NCBI GenBank assembly: GCA_019456225.1
Contig: VRUI01000041.1
Location: 1 to 43,633, forward strand
Length of the DNA stretch: 43,633 bases
Source of the DNA: Planctomycetota bacterium
GTDB taxonomy: Bacteria; Planctomycetota; Phycisphaerae; Sedimentisphaerales; Anaerohalosphaeraceae
Direction: 5' to 3'
Under the pieces are notes generated by a model, which searched no databases, was not told the DNA's origin, and saw only the letters and a program-made list of their open reading frames with translations. The position numbers and the translations under genes are program-made. Every line of letters starts with the position of its first letter. Positions within the stretch are counted from its first letter, which is position 1. Positions 1-8,194 of the stretch are shown here, one piece after another.

Positions 1-131
1 CAGCTTCATTTTGAGGCTGTTTCTGCCAAAATAATAGTCAAAACACGAATTTGGCAACTGACTATCGTTTCTTTGACGTACCTCACCCAGTGTATCCGTC
101 TGAAATCCAAGTTTTTCAGCAATTCTTTGCA

Positions 132-683
132 TTAGCCATACCCGTTGGACACAGGCTTCAATCGATGGATACGTTCAAGGATTTCCTCAAACAACCTTCT
201 TGAAACCAACACCTCTGCCATCTGAAAAGTTACATATCGAGCATGCTTGACAACTTTGGCTCCGATCTTAATCAATTTCACTCTGAGAGTTCGCAGTGAC
301 CATTCCCTTACTCTCTTTGGTAAAGCCAAACGTCTCAGGAAATTGCCGAGGTTATAAGCCAAGGCAAATAGTTGGAGCCGAACCTGATTATCATTGAAAT
401 CATGGCACGAAAGCCGTGTCCAGTTCAAGGCGTATTTACCTTCCTTGATCCACTGCTCTGCGGTTCCACGCTTGTTGTAAAACTTTACCACATTGCTGGA
501 TTTCCAGCGAAGGTTCGTAACTATAAAACCTACTCTTGGAAACAATTCGCCTGCGTGCCATTCAATCTTAGCAACTACTCTGCGATCTATACTCCAACTG
601 GCTGCCTGATACCTAAAACTGTGATATTGAACAAACGGCTTTTTGGGTGGACGGCCTACGGGTCGAGTCAATATAAAGGCCAA
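132..683 (-). pseudogene. IS1380-family transposase, C-terminal fragment
   Basis: The 183 residues read like the C-terminal half of an IS1380-type DDE transposase. Recognisable stretches are WSIDRRVVAKIEWH, VVKFYNKRGTAEQWIKEGK and QVRLQLFALAYNLGNFLRR; the last holds the conserved Y-N-L-G-N region near the end of the family. Full-length members are roughly 430-500 residues, so the N-terminal half with the first catalytic Asp residues is missing. Homology stops near 683, where unrelated plus-strand coding sequence starts. The gene therefore cannot encode an active transposase. The first 131 bases probably belong to the same element's end, but I could not define a terminal repeat. Plus-strand reading frames over this stretch are shadows. 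Confidence 0.8.
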
Positions 684-834
684 TATTGAGAAGACTAATA
701 AAGCTGGATTTGACCGTGTTGTGATGGTGGCAACTTCGCCGACTGCGATTTCGGCTTGTCAGAAAGCGATTGATTCCGTGCCTAAGGAGGATCTTCCCAT
801 TGTGGAGTTGTGGACCTGGTTGGATGTGGGATAG
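682..834 (+). pseudogene. orphan C-terminal protein fragment, family unknown
   Basis: About 50 residues in one frame with good coding character (key stretch KAGFDRVVMVATSPTAISAC, ending ELWTWLDVG) start exactly where the IS1380-type fragment ends. The sequence looks like an alpha/beta fold C-terminus, but I do not recognise the family. It has no start of its own; a possible upstream ATG at 643 lies inside the transposase fragment. It is best read as the 3' end of a gene cut by the insertion. From 835 to 1065 I see nothing coding. Confidence 0.45.
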
Positions 835-1065
835 TATCAATAATTTATTGGATTGATTGTATGTTGACTTCTGAATATTGTAGGAGAGGCATCCGTATTC
901 AATTACCTGACATATGTCAGGAAGGTATATCCTATTTCGTGCAAAGTTTTTTGAAAAAGTTGAATATTTGGCTAAACACATCGCTGTTTTTTAGCATTTA
1001 TGCTGAAAATCTTTTCAAATGGAGACAAAATAGAGACATACTTTTATCGAAGATTATTGGATTGA

Positions 1066-1287
1066 AAATATGAGATCAAAGCCTTAGTAACCGAAGCTAT
1101 GCAGTTTATCTCAGGGCTTGAGTCTACTCTGACCCAGGGTCTGCCACAGGAATAACTTGTAGCTCTGAGGCAGTGTATCGAAAGGATTCATATCAACAAG
1201 CCCGGCAATGAGATCAAAATACAAATCCGTGAAGTTCCGACGGGAAGCATTCCAAGCCAAAGAAAGATGGTATGGCGTATACCGTAA
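1066..1287 (+). pseudogene. serine-recombinase C-terminal remnant with internal stop
   Basis: One frame reads about 29 codons (including TEAMQFISGLESTLTQGLPQ), meets TAA at 1153-1155, and continues in the same frame as LVALRQCIERIHINKP...IREVPTGSIPS to a stop at 1285-1287. The part after the stop matches the conserved C-terminus of large serine site-specific recombinases (resolvase family), where an LRQCIERI-like helix is followed by a basic strand and a V-P-x-G end. The upstream catalytic domain is absent. It is dead both by truncation and by the in-frame stop, and is evidence of an old integrated element. I am confident of the family resemblance, less so of the exact element. Confidence 0.6.
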
Positions 1288-1389
1288 CCTGCAGATAATA
1301 GTAAATTATCTGAAATACTGTAATATTTTCAAAATGAAGCTGGAAAGCTTGAGTTTTTGAGATCAATCTGGTATTCTATTGGAAAAGAG

Positions 1390-1409
1390 GCTCAGCGGCG
1401 TAGCTGAGC
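1390..1409. promoter_or_regulatory. 7-bp stem-loop upstream of the HzsA-like gene
   Basis: GCTCAGC (1390-1396) pairs perfectly with GCTGAGC (1403-1409) across a 6-base loop. No T-run follows on either strand, so a classical intrinsic terminator is unlikely. It lies 90 bases before the chosen start of the cytochrome gene, near the left edge of the GC-rich block, and could be an insertion boundary or a leader structure. The stretch 1288-1427 holds nothing else I can name. Confidence 0.35.
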
Positions 1410-1499
1410 TAAGATATATAAGGTTATATGGGAAATCCCAAGTTGATGTGGCATTGTCGCTGGAAAGCAGTAGAACATCGCAATAGACTGGAGTTTGCA

Positions 1500-4403
1500 A
1501 TGAAGAATGAAACCGCTTTGACTTGGTCTTACAGGAGTCTAATGTCGGTAGCGCTGGTTGCAGCCGTTTCGGGCCTGACGCTGGCGCCGGTGGCGGTCTG
1601 GGCTAAGGCGGCCGGATCGCTGACCATCAACGCGTGGGAATTTGATCGCGGTAACGCGCGGGTCTCCGAGAATCCGGGCCTGTATGGCGATTACCGGGAC
1701 AGACATCCTGAACTCATGCTGATCGCGGGCGATAAGACGCCGTGGGTGGTGGAATATGACTTCGAGATGCCCGTCGACGCAACCTGCACACTGAAGGTGC
1801 GCTACGCGTCGGCCGGCGTGCGACCGGCGGAAATCCTGCTCGACAACAAGTCCGTGGGCAAGTGCTGCCTCAAGATGACCTGCAATGCGCCGCCATACCC
1901 TGATCGCCATCCCGCTGTATGGGAAGGGCTGCCTGAACGCACATGGGACAAGCATGGCGCGGAGTGGGAAACGGTTGCTGAGATACCGATAACCCAGGGC
2001 AAGCATACGTTGAAGCTGACCCGAAACGGGCAGCCGCCCAACCTGACAACGATCATGCTGGAATCGCCGGTGGCGTTTCCCAAGGGATGGAAGCCGGCAG
2101 AGCGCAAGTTCGACCTTAAGAGAATCCCGGTCCGATATCGTAACGTTTTCCTGCCTCCAGACGCCGTGAACACCGAAGCCCTGCGGCTGTCTATCGAGGA
2201 TAACATCAAAGACTTCGGCCCGCAGTACGCCAATGGTCCGCGGTACTTGGCGAAACTGGCCGATCTGGAGAAGAAACAAATAAAAGCCGCCGCTGGCACA
2301 CCAGATGAACAGCAGGCAGTCGCGACATCGATGAAATCACTCCGGAGCCGGGCCATGCTGGAGCATCCGGCGTTGAATTTCGACAAGCTCCTGTTTGTCT
2401 CGCAGGAGTATGCCAACGCAAGCACCTATACCCTCCAGAGGACCCACTATAAGCCCGACAGCCAACCCAGTAATCTCTGTCTGCTCTCCCCGGTTAGTGC
2501 CGAGGGCCGGGTCACGAAACTGGTTCCGGAGTTGACCGGCGGGGGGTACGGGCGGTTCGATCTGTCATTTGACGCAACCAAGATTGTGTTTTCTTACGGC
2601 AAGGACAAACATTATCGCATCTACGAAATTGACATTGACCCGAAGACCGGGTTGAGGGCAGGCGGCAACAGCTTTCGCCAGCTCACCTTCGGAGGAGCTG
2701 AGGAAACGGATACCATGCAGCGATACGCGGGCACTCACTGCGCGGTGGGATTTCACGACCTGGACCCGGTCTATCTGCCCAATGGCAAGATCATGTTCGC
2801 ATCCACACGCTCCCAGCGGTCGGTTCTCTGTAACCCGACGACCGTGACGACGCTGCACGTCATGGATGCCGACGGTAAGAATATCAAGTGTATATCGCAA
2901 GGTCAGGTCAACGAAATCAGCCCTTGCGTGTTGGATGACGGCCGGGTGATCTACATGCGTTGGGAGTATGTCGATAAGGGGTTCGGCAACGTTCAGAGCC
3001 TGTGGGCGGTGCGACCCGACGGCAGCGGCTCGGACCATGTCTACAAGAACATGATCGTTTGTCCGGGCGCCATGCTTCACGCGCGCAGCATCCCCGGCAG
3101 CCGCAAGATTGTCACGACGGCGGCGGGGCATCATGGCGGGCTGCATGGCCCGATTGTACTGCTTGATACTCGCCGCCATCGGCGCACAGCTGACGCGATG
3201 CATAACCTCACGCCAGAGATCAGGTATCCCGGCCTGTTCCCCATGCCCGGCAGCATCGGCGCTTTCCGGGAGCCCTACCCATTCTCGGAAAAGTTTTTCC
3301 TCGTCTCTCATAGACCCGACGGCGTTGAATATCCCAAAAGGGCCGGGTTCGGGATCTACGCGTTGGACGCATGGGGCAACCGGGCAGAACTGTACCGGGA
3401 TCCGGAAGTGTCCTGTCTGGAGCCGATTCCGCTTCGGCCGCGGCGTCGGCCGGTGGAGATTTATCCGGTGGTAGCGACGGCCGACGAAGAAAGAAAGCAG
3501 TTGGCAACGATGTTCATGCTCGACGTGTACCAGGGGTTGCCGGGTATCGAACGCGGCCGAGTCAAGCACCTGCGCGTAATGGAGGCCATGAACCTGAATT
3601 GGCAGGACACATGGCGGGCGGTCAAGCAAGAGGACGGTGGGCCGTCCCAGCAGTTATCGATAGTTAGCAATGGCGGAGATGTCGCGGTGAAATATATGCA
3701 TGGCATCGTTGCGGTTCACGAAGACGGATCAGCGTTCTTTACCGTACCGGCTAACAAAAACCTCTACTTCCAGGCGTTGGACGAAAACTACATGGAACTG
3801 CACCGCATGCGAACGTTCATCAATCTCATGCCGGGCGAAAAGCGGTCCTGCGTCGGCTGTCATGAAGTACGGCGCAAGGCACCACATTTGAGAGATGCGG
3901 CCCGGCCCCAAGCCATGAGCCACGCTGTGCAGGCCCTCTATCCGCAGCCGGGCGATACCGGCCCTCGTGCGGTTCACTACCCCAAGGACGTGCAGCCGAT
4001 ACTCGATAAGCATTGTATTTCCTGTCATAGCGGCGAGACGCCCAAGGGCGACCTGGTTCTCTCCGGCGAGCATGAGGGGCGATTTTTCACCCGCTCCTAC
4101 ATGGCGTTGACCGGTTTCGACCATAAGACAAAGAAGCGGTATGTCAGCTACCTGCGGACCTCCGGTTTCGGTAGCTCCCATGTCCCGCTGGAACCGCCGC
4201 TGACCTTCGGGTCGCATCGCAGCAAGCTGGTCGAGCGGATTCGCGAGAAGCCCTGCAAGGCCGGGATCAGCCGCGAAGAGTTCATCAAAATCGTCACCTG
4301 GATCGACGCCAATGTCCCGTTCTACGGCACTCACAACGGCAAGAAGAACATCAAATGGAAAGACGATCCTGACTTCCGGCCGATGCCGGTCGCTGGAAAA
4401 TAG
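1500..4403 (+). CDS. HzsA-related diheme c-type protein (PD40/beta-propeller plus cytochrome domain)
   Basis: A 967-residue exported protein. The ATG at 1500 is preferred over one at 1428 because GGAG sits 7 bases upstream and the protein then begins directly with a signal peptide (hydrophobic SVALVAAVSGLTLAPVAV, AWA-like cleavage). A beta-sandwich-like region follows, then WD40-like/PD40 repeats (DPVYLPNGKIMFASTR, LHVMDADGKNIKCIS, SPCVLDDGRVIYMRWEY), and a C-terminal part with two heme-binding motifs, CVGCH (about residue 784) and CISCH (about 839), the second in the PSCyt1-like context DVQPILDKHCISCHSG. This order matches planctomycete proteins annotated as related to the hydrazine synthase alpha subunit. 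These are widespread outside anammox bacteria and have no known activity, so hydrazine synthesis should not be assumed. The gene is visibly richer in GC than its neighbours, suggesting transfer. A decayed relative lies at 16.6-17.4 kb. Confidence 0.85.
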   Translation: MKNETALTWSYRSLMSVALVAAVSGLTLAPVAVWAKAAGSLTINAWEFDRGNARVSENPGLYGDYRDRHPELMLIAGDKTPWVVEYDFEMPVDATCTLKVRYASAGVRPAEILLDNKSVGKCCLKMTCNAPPYPDRHPAVWEGLPERTWDKHGAEWETVAEIPITQGKHTLKLTRNGQPPNLTTIMLESPVAFPKGWKPAERKFDLKRIPVRYRNVFLPPDAVNTEALRLSIEDNIKDFGPQYANGPRYLAKLADLEKKQIKAAAGTPDEQQAVATSMKSLRSRAMLEHPALNFDKLLFVSQEYANASTYTLQRTHYKPDSQPSNLCLLSPVSAEGRVTKLVPELTGGGYGRFDLSFDATKIVFSYGKDKHYRIYEIDIDPKTGLRAGGNSFRQLTFGGAEETDTMQRYAGTHCAVGFHDLDPVYLPNGKIMFASTRSQRSVLCNPTTVTTLHVMDADGKNIKCISQGQVNEISPCVLDDGRVIYMRWEYVDKGFGNVQSLWAVRPDGSGSDHVYKNMIVCPGAMLHARSIPGSRKIVTTAAGHHGGLHGPIVLLDTRRHRRTADAMHNLTPEIRYPGLFPMPGSIGAFREPYPFSEKFFLVSHRPDGVEYPKRAGFGIYALDAWGNRAELYRDPEVSCLEPIPLRPRRRPVEIYPVVATADEERKQLATMFMLDVYQGLPGIERGRVKHLRVMEAMNLNWQDTWRAVKQEDGGPSQQLSIVSNGGDVAVKYMHGIVAVHEDGSAFFTVPANKNLYFQALDENYMELHRMRTFINLMPGEKRSCVGCHEVRRKAPHLRDAARPQAMSHAVQALYPQPGDTGPRAVHYPKDVQPILDKHCISCHSGETPKGDLVLSGEHEGRFFTRSYMALTGFDHKTKKRYVSYLRTSGFGSSHVPLEPPLTFGSHRSKLVERIREKPCKAGISREEFIKIVTWIDANVPFYGTHNGKKNIKWKDDPDFRPMPVAGK

Positions 4404-4662
4404 GCGACGGCAACGACAACCGTTTTAAGCTTCGTTTGCGGGCTCTTCCGGAGAATCTGGCCGCGAGAAGGGCGGCTTTAATGATCAGGCTAACCGCGGC
4501 ATTGACAATATCGAGATTTGTTGTCATAATCCACACTTGTAGCTTAATAAAATGATGAAAAATACGAATCCAGAAGAGCATTATAGCATTTTAAAGCAGA
4601 ATTCGCCAGTTTGTCTTAGTGAGTTATAAGTGCTTATTTTTAAAAGAGATGTGCATGTGATC

Positions 4663-4688
4663 TGGGGTGTCCTACGACCGCTTGACAA
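4663..4688. repeat. insertion-sequence end, copy 1
   Basis: These 26 bases match 14884-14909 at 23 of 26 positions, all differences being transitions, and the match ends abruptly at both edges. Read inward on the minus strand it starts TTGTCAAGCG and continues to GTAGGACACCCCA. At the second copy a truncated integrase-type transposase begins about 75 bases inside this end, which identifies it as an IS terminus. Here only the end survives; 4404-4662 contains no recognisable transposase and no convincing gene. The insertion cut the symporter gene next door and supplies its stop codon. Confidence 0.6.
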
Positions 4689-4821
4689 CTACAACATCGC
4701 CCAAAGGCTTTAACACCTTTGCCTCAGGCCCGGCGAAATACCCGATCAACGAACCAGCCACTACCGCAGCCAGCAGGATCAAGGTAAATCGCCAACGCCT
4801 GAGAAAGGTTTTCATACTCAT
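4672..4821 (-). pseudogene. dicarboxylate/amino-acid:cation symporter, N-terminal fragment cut by an IS
   Basis: The ATG at 4821 is preceded by AGGA at a good distance and lies 15 bases after the acetylesterase stop, so the gene was translated from the same transcript. The 49 residues are a short basic start, one hydrophobic segment (FTLILLAAVVAGSLIGYF) and the motif VLKPLGD that precedes the second membrane segment in sodium/proton:dicarboxylate or glutamate symporters (DAACS family, normally about 400-450 residues). Straight after GDV the reading enters the IS end at 4688 and stops (VVKRS). The rest of the transporter is missing, so this glycan operon has lost the carrier it once had. Confidence 0.55.
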
Positions 4822-4836
4822 AAAAAATCCTGACCT

Positions 4837-6786
4837 CTACCAGCTGTCGGTTCTAAATGACGATGCGGGAAGGCCTGCCTTGTTGAACAAATTCGGCTCA
4901 GCTGAATTCGTAAATCCATACCGCACAGCAACCGGCACAGGTACATCTTCGCTGCTGACAACAATAGTATCGCCATCAATAACCGCTTTTGCCGGAACAA
5001 ACTTTTTATCATAGCCAGCAATCGCAAAGTGCGTAAGCTCGCCATCTTTCGCAACCAGGCCGCCATTAACATAATCAAACATCAAACGCATCTTTCCGCC
5101 TTCAACAAGTTTCGACTTATAGATCGGCCCGCTATAGGCAAGCCCAACTCGACCATAATCTTTCGCAAGTGCCCAAAGTGCCAGCCGATTACCAACATCA
5201 AGTTTGTTCCGCGGATGAATATCCCGAACATTACCGATGTCCATCGTCACAGCCATGCCGACGTTTTTATACGCCAGCGTTTGCATCTGTGCCTCACGCA
5301 AAAACGCACTTGCAGGTGCATCCGGATTGCCATACTTATAAGGCGCGATCTGCACATAGTAGAACGGGAAATCGCCTCTGCCCCAGTCATCACGCCAGTT
5401 CTGTATCATCGCCGGGAACAGCCTGCTATACTGTTCATCCCTGCCGATATTCGATTCACCCTGATACCATATCGCACCCTTAATGCCATAAGGCAACAGC
5501 GGCGAGATCATACCATTATAAAGCATCGTCGGCATATTAACATGCAGCCGTGTTTTTACCGGCTTCGGCGGCAGTTTTCTAAAGTTTACAGAGGCCTTAT
5601 ACTTCCACATCCCAGCAAGGCTGATAGCCTTATCCTTTTTGCCCTTGGGATAAATCTTCATCGCATCCGGGGCCGAATGGAACCCGCCGCCCCAACCGCT
5701 ATCAGTGATCTTAACAGCAATAATATTTTTGCCTTCCTTAACCAGATCAGCAGGCACATCATACTTACGCACAGCCCTGTAATGAACGGTCCGACCGATC
5801 TCTTTGCCGTTAAACCACGTAATATCGTCATCGTCGATCATGCCAAGTTCAACAACAAGCTCTTTGCCATTCCACGCCGGTGGTATTTCAATAGTCTTAC
5901 GGTTCCACAGAACACCGTCAAAACCCTTAAGCTCGGCGCTATCCCAAAGTTTCGGCGTCTGCATGTCACCCCATGCCGAATCATCAAATACTTCTGCCTG
6001 CCAGTTCTCACCAACACCGACATCAAGTGCGTCAGCAACTTTCTGCCACTCTTCGATCTGCTGAGCAAGTTCGGCATCTGTCGGAATACCATTTTCCAGA
6101 ACATCGTCGATGACTTTCAACTTATCTTCAAACTCACCAAACTCCTCGATAACTTCTCGCTTTGTCCATGACTCAGCAACAGTGCCGCCCCACGAAGTAT
6201 TTATAAGCCCAACAGGGATTTTCAGCTCCTCTTGAAGTTTTTTGCCAAAATAATACCCAACCGCAGAAAAATCTCTAACACTCTCCGGCGTACATGCCGC
6301 CCAGCTGCCCGTGCAATCTTCTACTGGCGTAGGATTGATATTCTTTGCAACCGTAAACAAACGGATCTTTGGATAATTAGCCACCGCGATCTCAGCTTCG
6401 GCATTATCAACTTTACTCATGGGCCATTCCATGTTCGACTGCCCCGAGCAAACCCAGACCTCGCCGACCAAAATATCTTTAAGAACGATCTCATTATTAC
6501 CCGTAATCGTCACGGTATACGGCCCGCCAGCGCCTGACGTTTTCAGCATCACCTGCCACTTGCCATCGGCATCAGCAACAGTCTTTTTGCCCCCATCGAA
6601 AAACCGGCTCCACGAACCCCGCACTTTTACTTCTTCGCCCGCATCGGCCCAGCCCCAGATCGCAACCTCGCCCCCGCGCTGCAAAACCATGGAATCGCCA
6701 ATAACGGCAGGCAATTTAACGTCCGCCACAGCGACAACGCTCGCAAAAAGCAAAACCGCCAACAAAACTCTAATCATTTTAGTCAT
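4837..6786 (-). CDS. sialate O-acetylesterase-like carbohydrate esterase (SASA/SGNH fold)
   Basis: A 649-residue exported protein with a clear signal peptide (IRVLLAVLLFASVVAVADV) and GGAG before the ATG. The SGNH-type catalytic blocks are present: CSGQSNMEW with the nucleophile Ser at residue 117, a second block IWYQGESN, and the Asp-His block DIGNVRDIHPRNK. A beta-sandwich insertion (about residues 270-385, AGMWKY at its end) is typical of the two-part sialate O-acetylesterase family. In polysaccharide-degrading bacteria these enzymes remove acetyl groups from many sugars, so the name need not mean sialic acid. It is the last intact gene of the minus-strand operon with GH78, the URO-D protein and the DUF1080 protein, which suggests an acetylated rhamnose-containing glycan. 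Confidence 0.88.
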   Translation of the reverse strand: MTKMIRVLLAVLLFASVVAVADVKLPAVIGDSMVLQRGGEVAIWGWADAGEEVKVRGSWSRFFDGGKKTVADADGKWQVMLKTSGAGGPYTVTITGNNEIVLKDILVGEVWVCSGQSNMEWPMSKVDNAEAEIAVANYPKIRLFTVAKNINPTPVEDCTGSWAACTPESVRDFSAVGYYFGKKLQEELKIPVGLINTSWGGTVAESWTKREVIEEFGEFEDKLKVIDDVLENGIPTDAELAQQIEEWQKVADALDVGVGENWQAEVFDDSAWGDMQTPKLWDSAELKGFDGVLWNRKTIEIPPAWNGKELVVELGMIDDDDITWFNGKEIGRTVHYRAVRKYDVPADLVKEGKNIIAVKITDSGWGGGFHSAPDAMKIYPKGKKDKAISLAGMWKYKASVNFRKLPPKPVKTRLHVNMPTMLYNGMISPLLPYGIKGAIWYQGESNIGRDEQYSRLFPAMIQNWRDDWGRGDFPFYYVQIAPYKYGNPDAPASAFLREAQMQTLAYKNVGMAVTMDIGNVRDIHPRNKLDVGNRLALWALAKDYGRVGLAYSGPIYKSKLVEGGKMRLMFDYVNGGLVAKDGELTHFAIAGYDKKFVPAKAVIDGDTIVVSSEDVPVPVAVRYGFTNSAEPNLFNKAGLPASSFRTDSW

Positions 6787-6928
6787 TTCAATTCTCCAAA
6801 AAAAAAATCATGCAATCCGATATTATAAACACCAAAACAAACAAACGCAAGAACTTTTTATTAAACCTGAGTTTTGTATATTTCAATAAGCTCACCGATA
6901 TCCTTATGGCAACACTTGCCTGCCGGGT

Positions 6929-6985
6929 TCAGTTCTTTACAGCGGTTAAGAAAAACGTAAGCGTAAAACCTCTTTTAGTTCTCAT
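6929..6985 (-). pseudogene. possible prepilin-like leader remnant
   Basis: The ATG at 6985 follows AAAGGG at a usable distance and opens with MRTKRGFTLTF, closely resembling the K-R-G-F-T-L type IV prepilin/pseudopilin leader found on many planctomycete and lentisphaeral proteins (normally followed by I-E-L-L). Here the hydrophobic helix is lost and translation stops after 18 residues. It lies in the 246-base gap between the methyltransferase and the esterase. The rest of the gap shows no gene. It may be the stub of a deleted pseudopilin gene, or chance. Confidence 0.3.
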
Positions 6986-7032
6986 GATCAGTACCCTTTA
7001 AATTGAACGTCAAATTGACAAGTATGCAAATC

Positions 7033-8166
7033 TTAATATAGTTTCGACATATTGATCTTGTCTACATCGCCTTCGTCTTCCTGAATGCTCAGGATCGAAT
7101 CGTCAATGTTCTCAGTCAGACTGCCTGCCGCCCTGTACAGTGCGAGGATGTTTTCCAGCGGCGAGCCTACCTGTATCGCGTGCGTTGGGCCCAGGAAAAG
7201 GCCGCCCTTTGGAAATATATCCAGGCGGCGTTTTACTTCTCTTTCTACGTCTTCTGGTTTGTCCCACGCCAAAGTACTCTGAACGCACATCGACCCGCAG
7301 AATACCAGCTTATCGCCAAATTGCTTTTGCAGATTGGCGATATCCATCTCGGGCGTGGTCGGCTGAACAACATCGTATACGTCAAGGCCCAACTCTATCA
7401 GCCGTGGAAGCAGTTCGTAACAACAGCCGCAAATATGCTGCATAACCTTGGCGCCGTAGCTGTGCGCCATGTCGGCGTATTTTTTATACTTTTCGGCAAA
7501 ATGCTTTTCGAAAATATCCTTGCTGATCATCAAACCGTTTTGCGTACCGTAATCCTCTCCGATATGAGCAAAATCGATCAGGCCGCCTCCTGCCTCCAGC
7601 GTCCGGCGGTGCTGCTCGTAATAGAATTCAAACCGCGCATCCATTATTGCCAGGTACACAGGATTGCTGTCGATCAGATCCATCAACACCTGCTCCATGC
7701 CGCGGGCCCGCGCAATACCGTTAATAAAATCAGTATCGCCCGGAGTGCCGCAGACAACCGCGTAATCTTTAAGCTTTTCGCATTGCTGCTTGATGGTCGA
7801 GTAGTCAAACCAATCGGCGGTCGGAAAATGCGAACGATCCAGGTCCTCAAGCTTATTGATACCGGCAAAGGGCATATAACTGGCCTCAAGGTATTTGCCG
7901 CCTTCGAACTCGGCATAGGTATACCGCTCGCCAAAATAGCCTTCAACACTGCCATCGGGAAAAGTCCGAAGCTCCGGGCCGATATATTCAGGCTCGACAT
8001 AACGAAAGTCCTCGCCAACAACGCGCAAAAGCTGCTCCATGTTCGTTAAGCCAAAATGATCCATGATCATATGGTTGATCTCAGGAGTCCCCTCATGCTT
8101 GATCGGAATGCGATCGTAACCAGTTCGATTAAAAGCTCCCAAAACACGTTCTTTTGATGTCATCAT
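7033..8166 (-). CDS. URO-D-superfamily corrinoid-type methyltransferase, paralogue 1
   Basis: 377 residues opening TSKERVLGAFNRTGYDRIP, the usual start of the uroporphyrinogen-decarboxylase/methylcobamide methyltransferase superfamily. The strand carrying the first zinc ligands is present as QHICGCC (His 244, Cys 246), i.e. the H-x-C-G pattern of MtaA/MtbA-type enzymes. The third, C-terminal Cys is not in its usual place: the equivalent loop reads LFLGPTHAIQ. It is therefore unlikely to be heme-pathway HemE and more likely a methyl transferase with a corrinoid or similar cofactor; the substrate is unknown. It starts 28 bases after the rhamnosidase and precedes the acetylesterase, so it is part of a glycan operon. 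No corrinoid-binding partner is adjacent. Confidence 0.75.
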   Translation of the reverse strand: MMTSKERVLGAFNRTGYDRIPIKHEGTPEINHMIMDHFGLTNMEQLLRVVGEDFRYVEPEYIGPELRTFPDGSVEGYFGERYTYAEFEGGKYLEASYMPFAGINKLEDLDRSHFPTADWFDYSTIKQQCEKLKDYAVVCGTPGDTDFINGIARARGMEQVLMDLIDSNPVYLAIMDARFEFYYEQHRRTLEAGGGLIDFAHIGEDYGTQNGLMISKDIFEKHFAEKYKKYADMAHSYGAKVMQHICGCCYELLPRLIELGLDVYDVVQPTTPEMDIANLQKQFGDKLVFCGSMCVQSTLAWDKPEDVEREVKRRLDIFPKGGLFLGPTHAIQVGSPLENILALYRAAGSLTENIDDSILSIQEDEGDVDKINMSKLY

Positions 8167-8194
8167 ATTTATATTCCTTAAAATATTTTCAGTT

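Noticed and set aside
810-1073. Plus-strand reading frame of 87 codons
   Set aside because: AT-rich with no recognisable motif; it overlaps the unknown fragment and the recombinase remnant in another frame.
1500-4403. Reading the diheme gene as hydrazine synthase, hence an anammox organism
   Set aside because: HzsA-related proteins are common in non-anammox planctomycetes; no HzsB/HzsC partners or other anammox genes are present.
4351-4581. Minus-strand reading frame of 76 codons between the HzsA-like gene and the IS end
   Set aside because: It overlaps the 3' end of the cytochrome gene, has no ribosome site, no family likeness, and its composition follows the GC-rich block.
7015-7042. TTGACA-16-TATAGT promoter-like pair on the plus strand
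   Set aside because: It points into the 3' end of a minus-strand gene and no plus-strand gene follows within 4 kb; the hexamers are likely chance.
7033-8166. Annotating the URO-D proteins as heme-pathway uroporphyrinogen decarboxylase
   Set aside because: They carry H-x-C-G or H-T-D-G metal-site motifs and sit in glycan or polyol operons without other heme genes.
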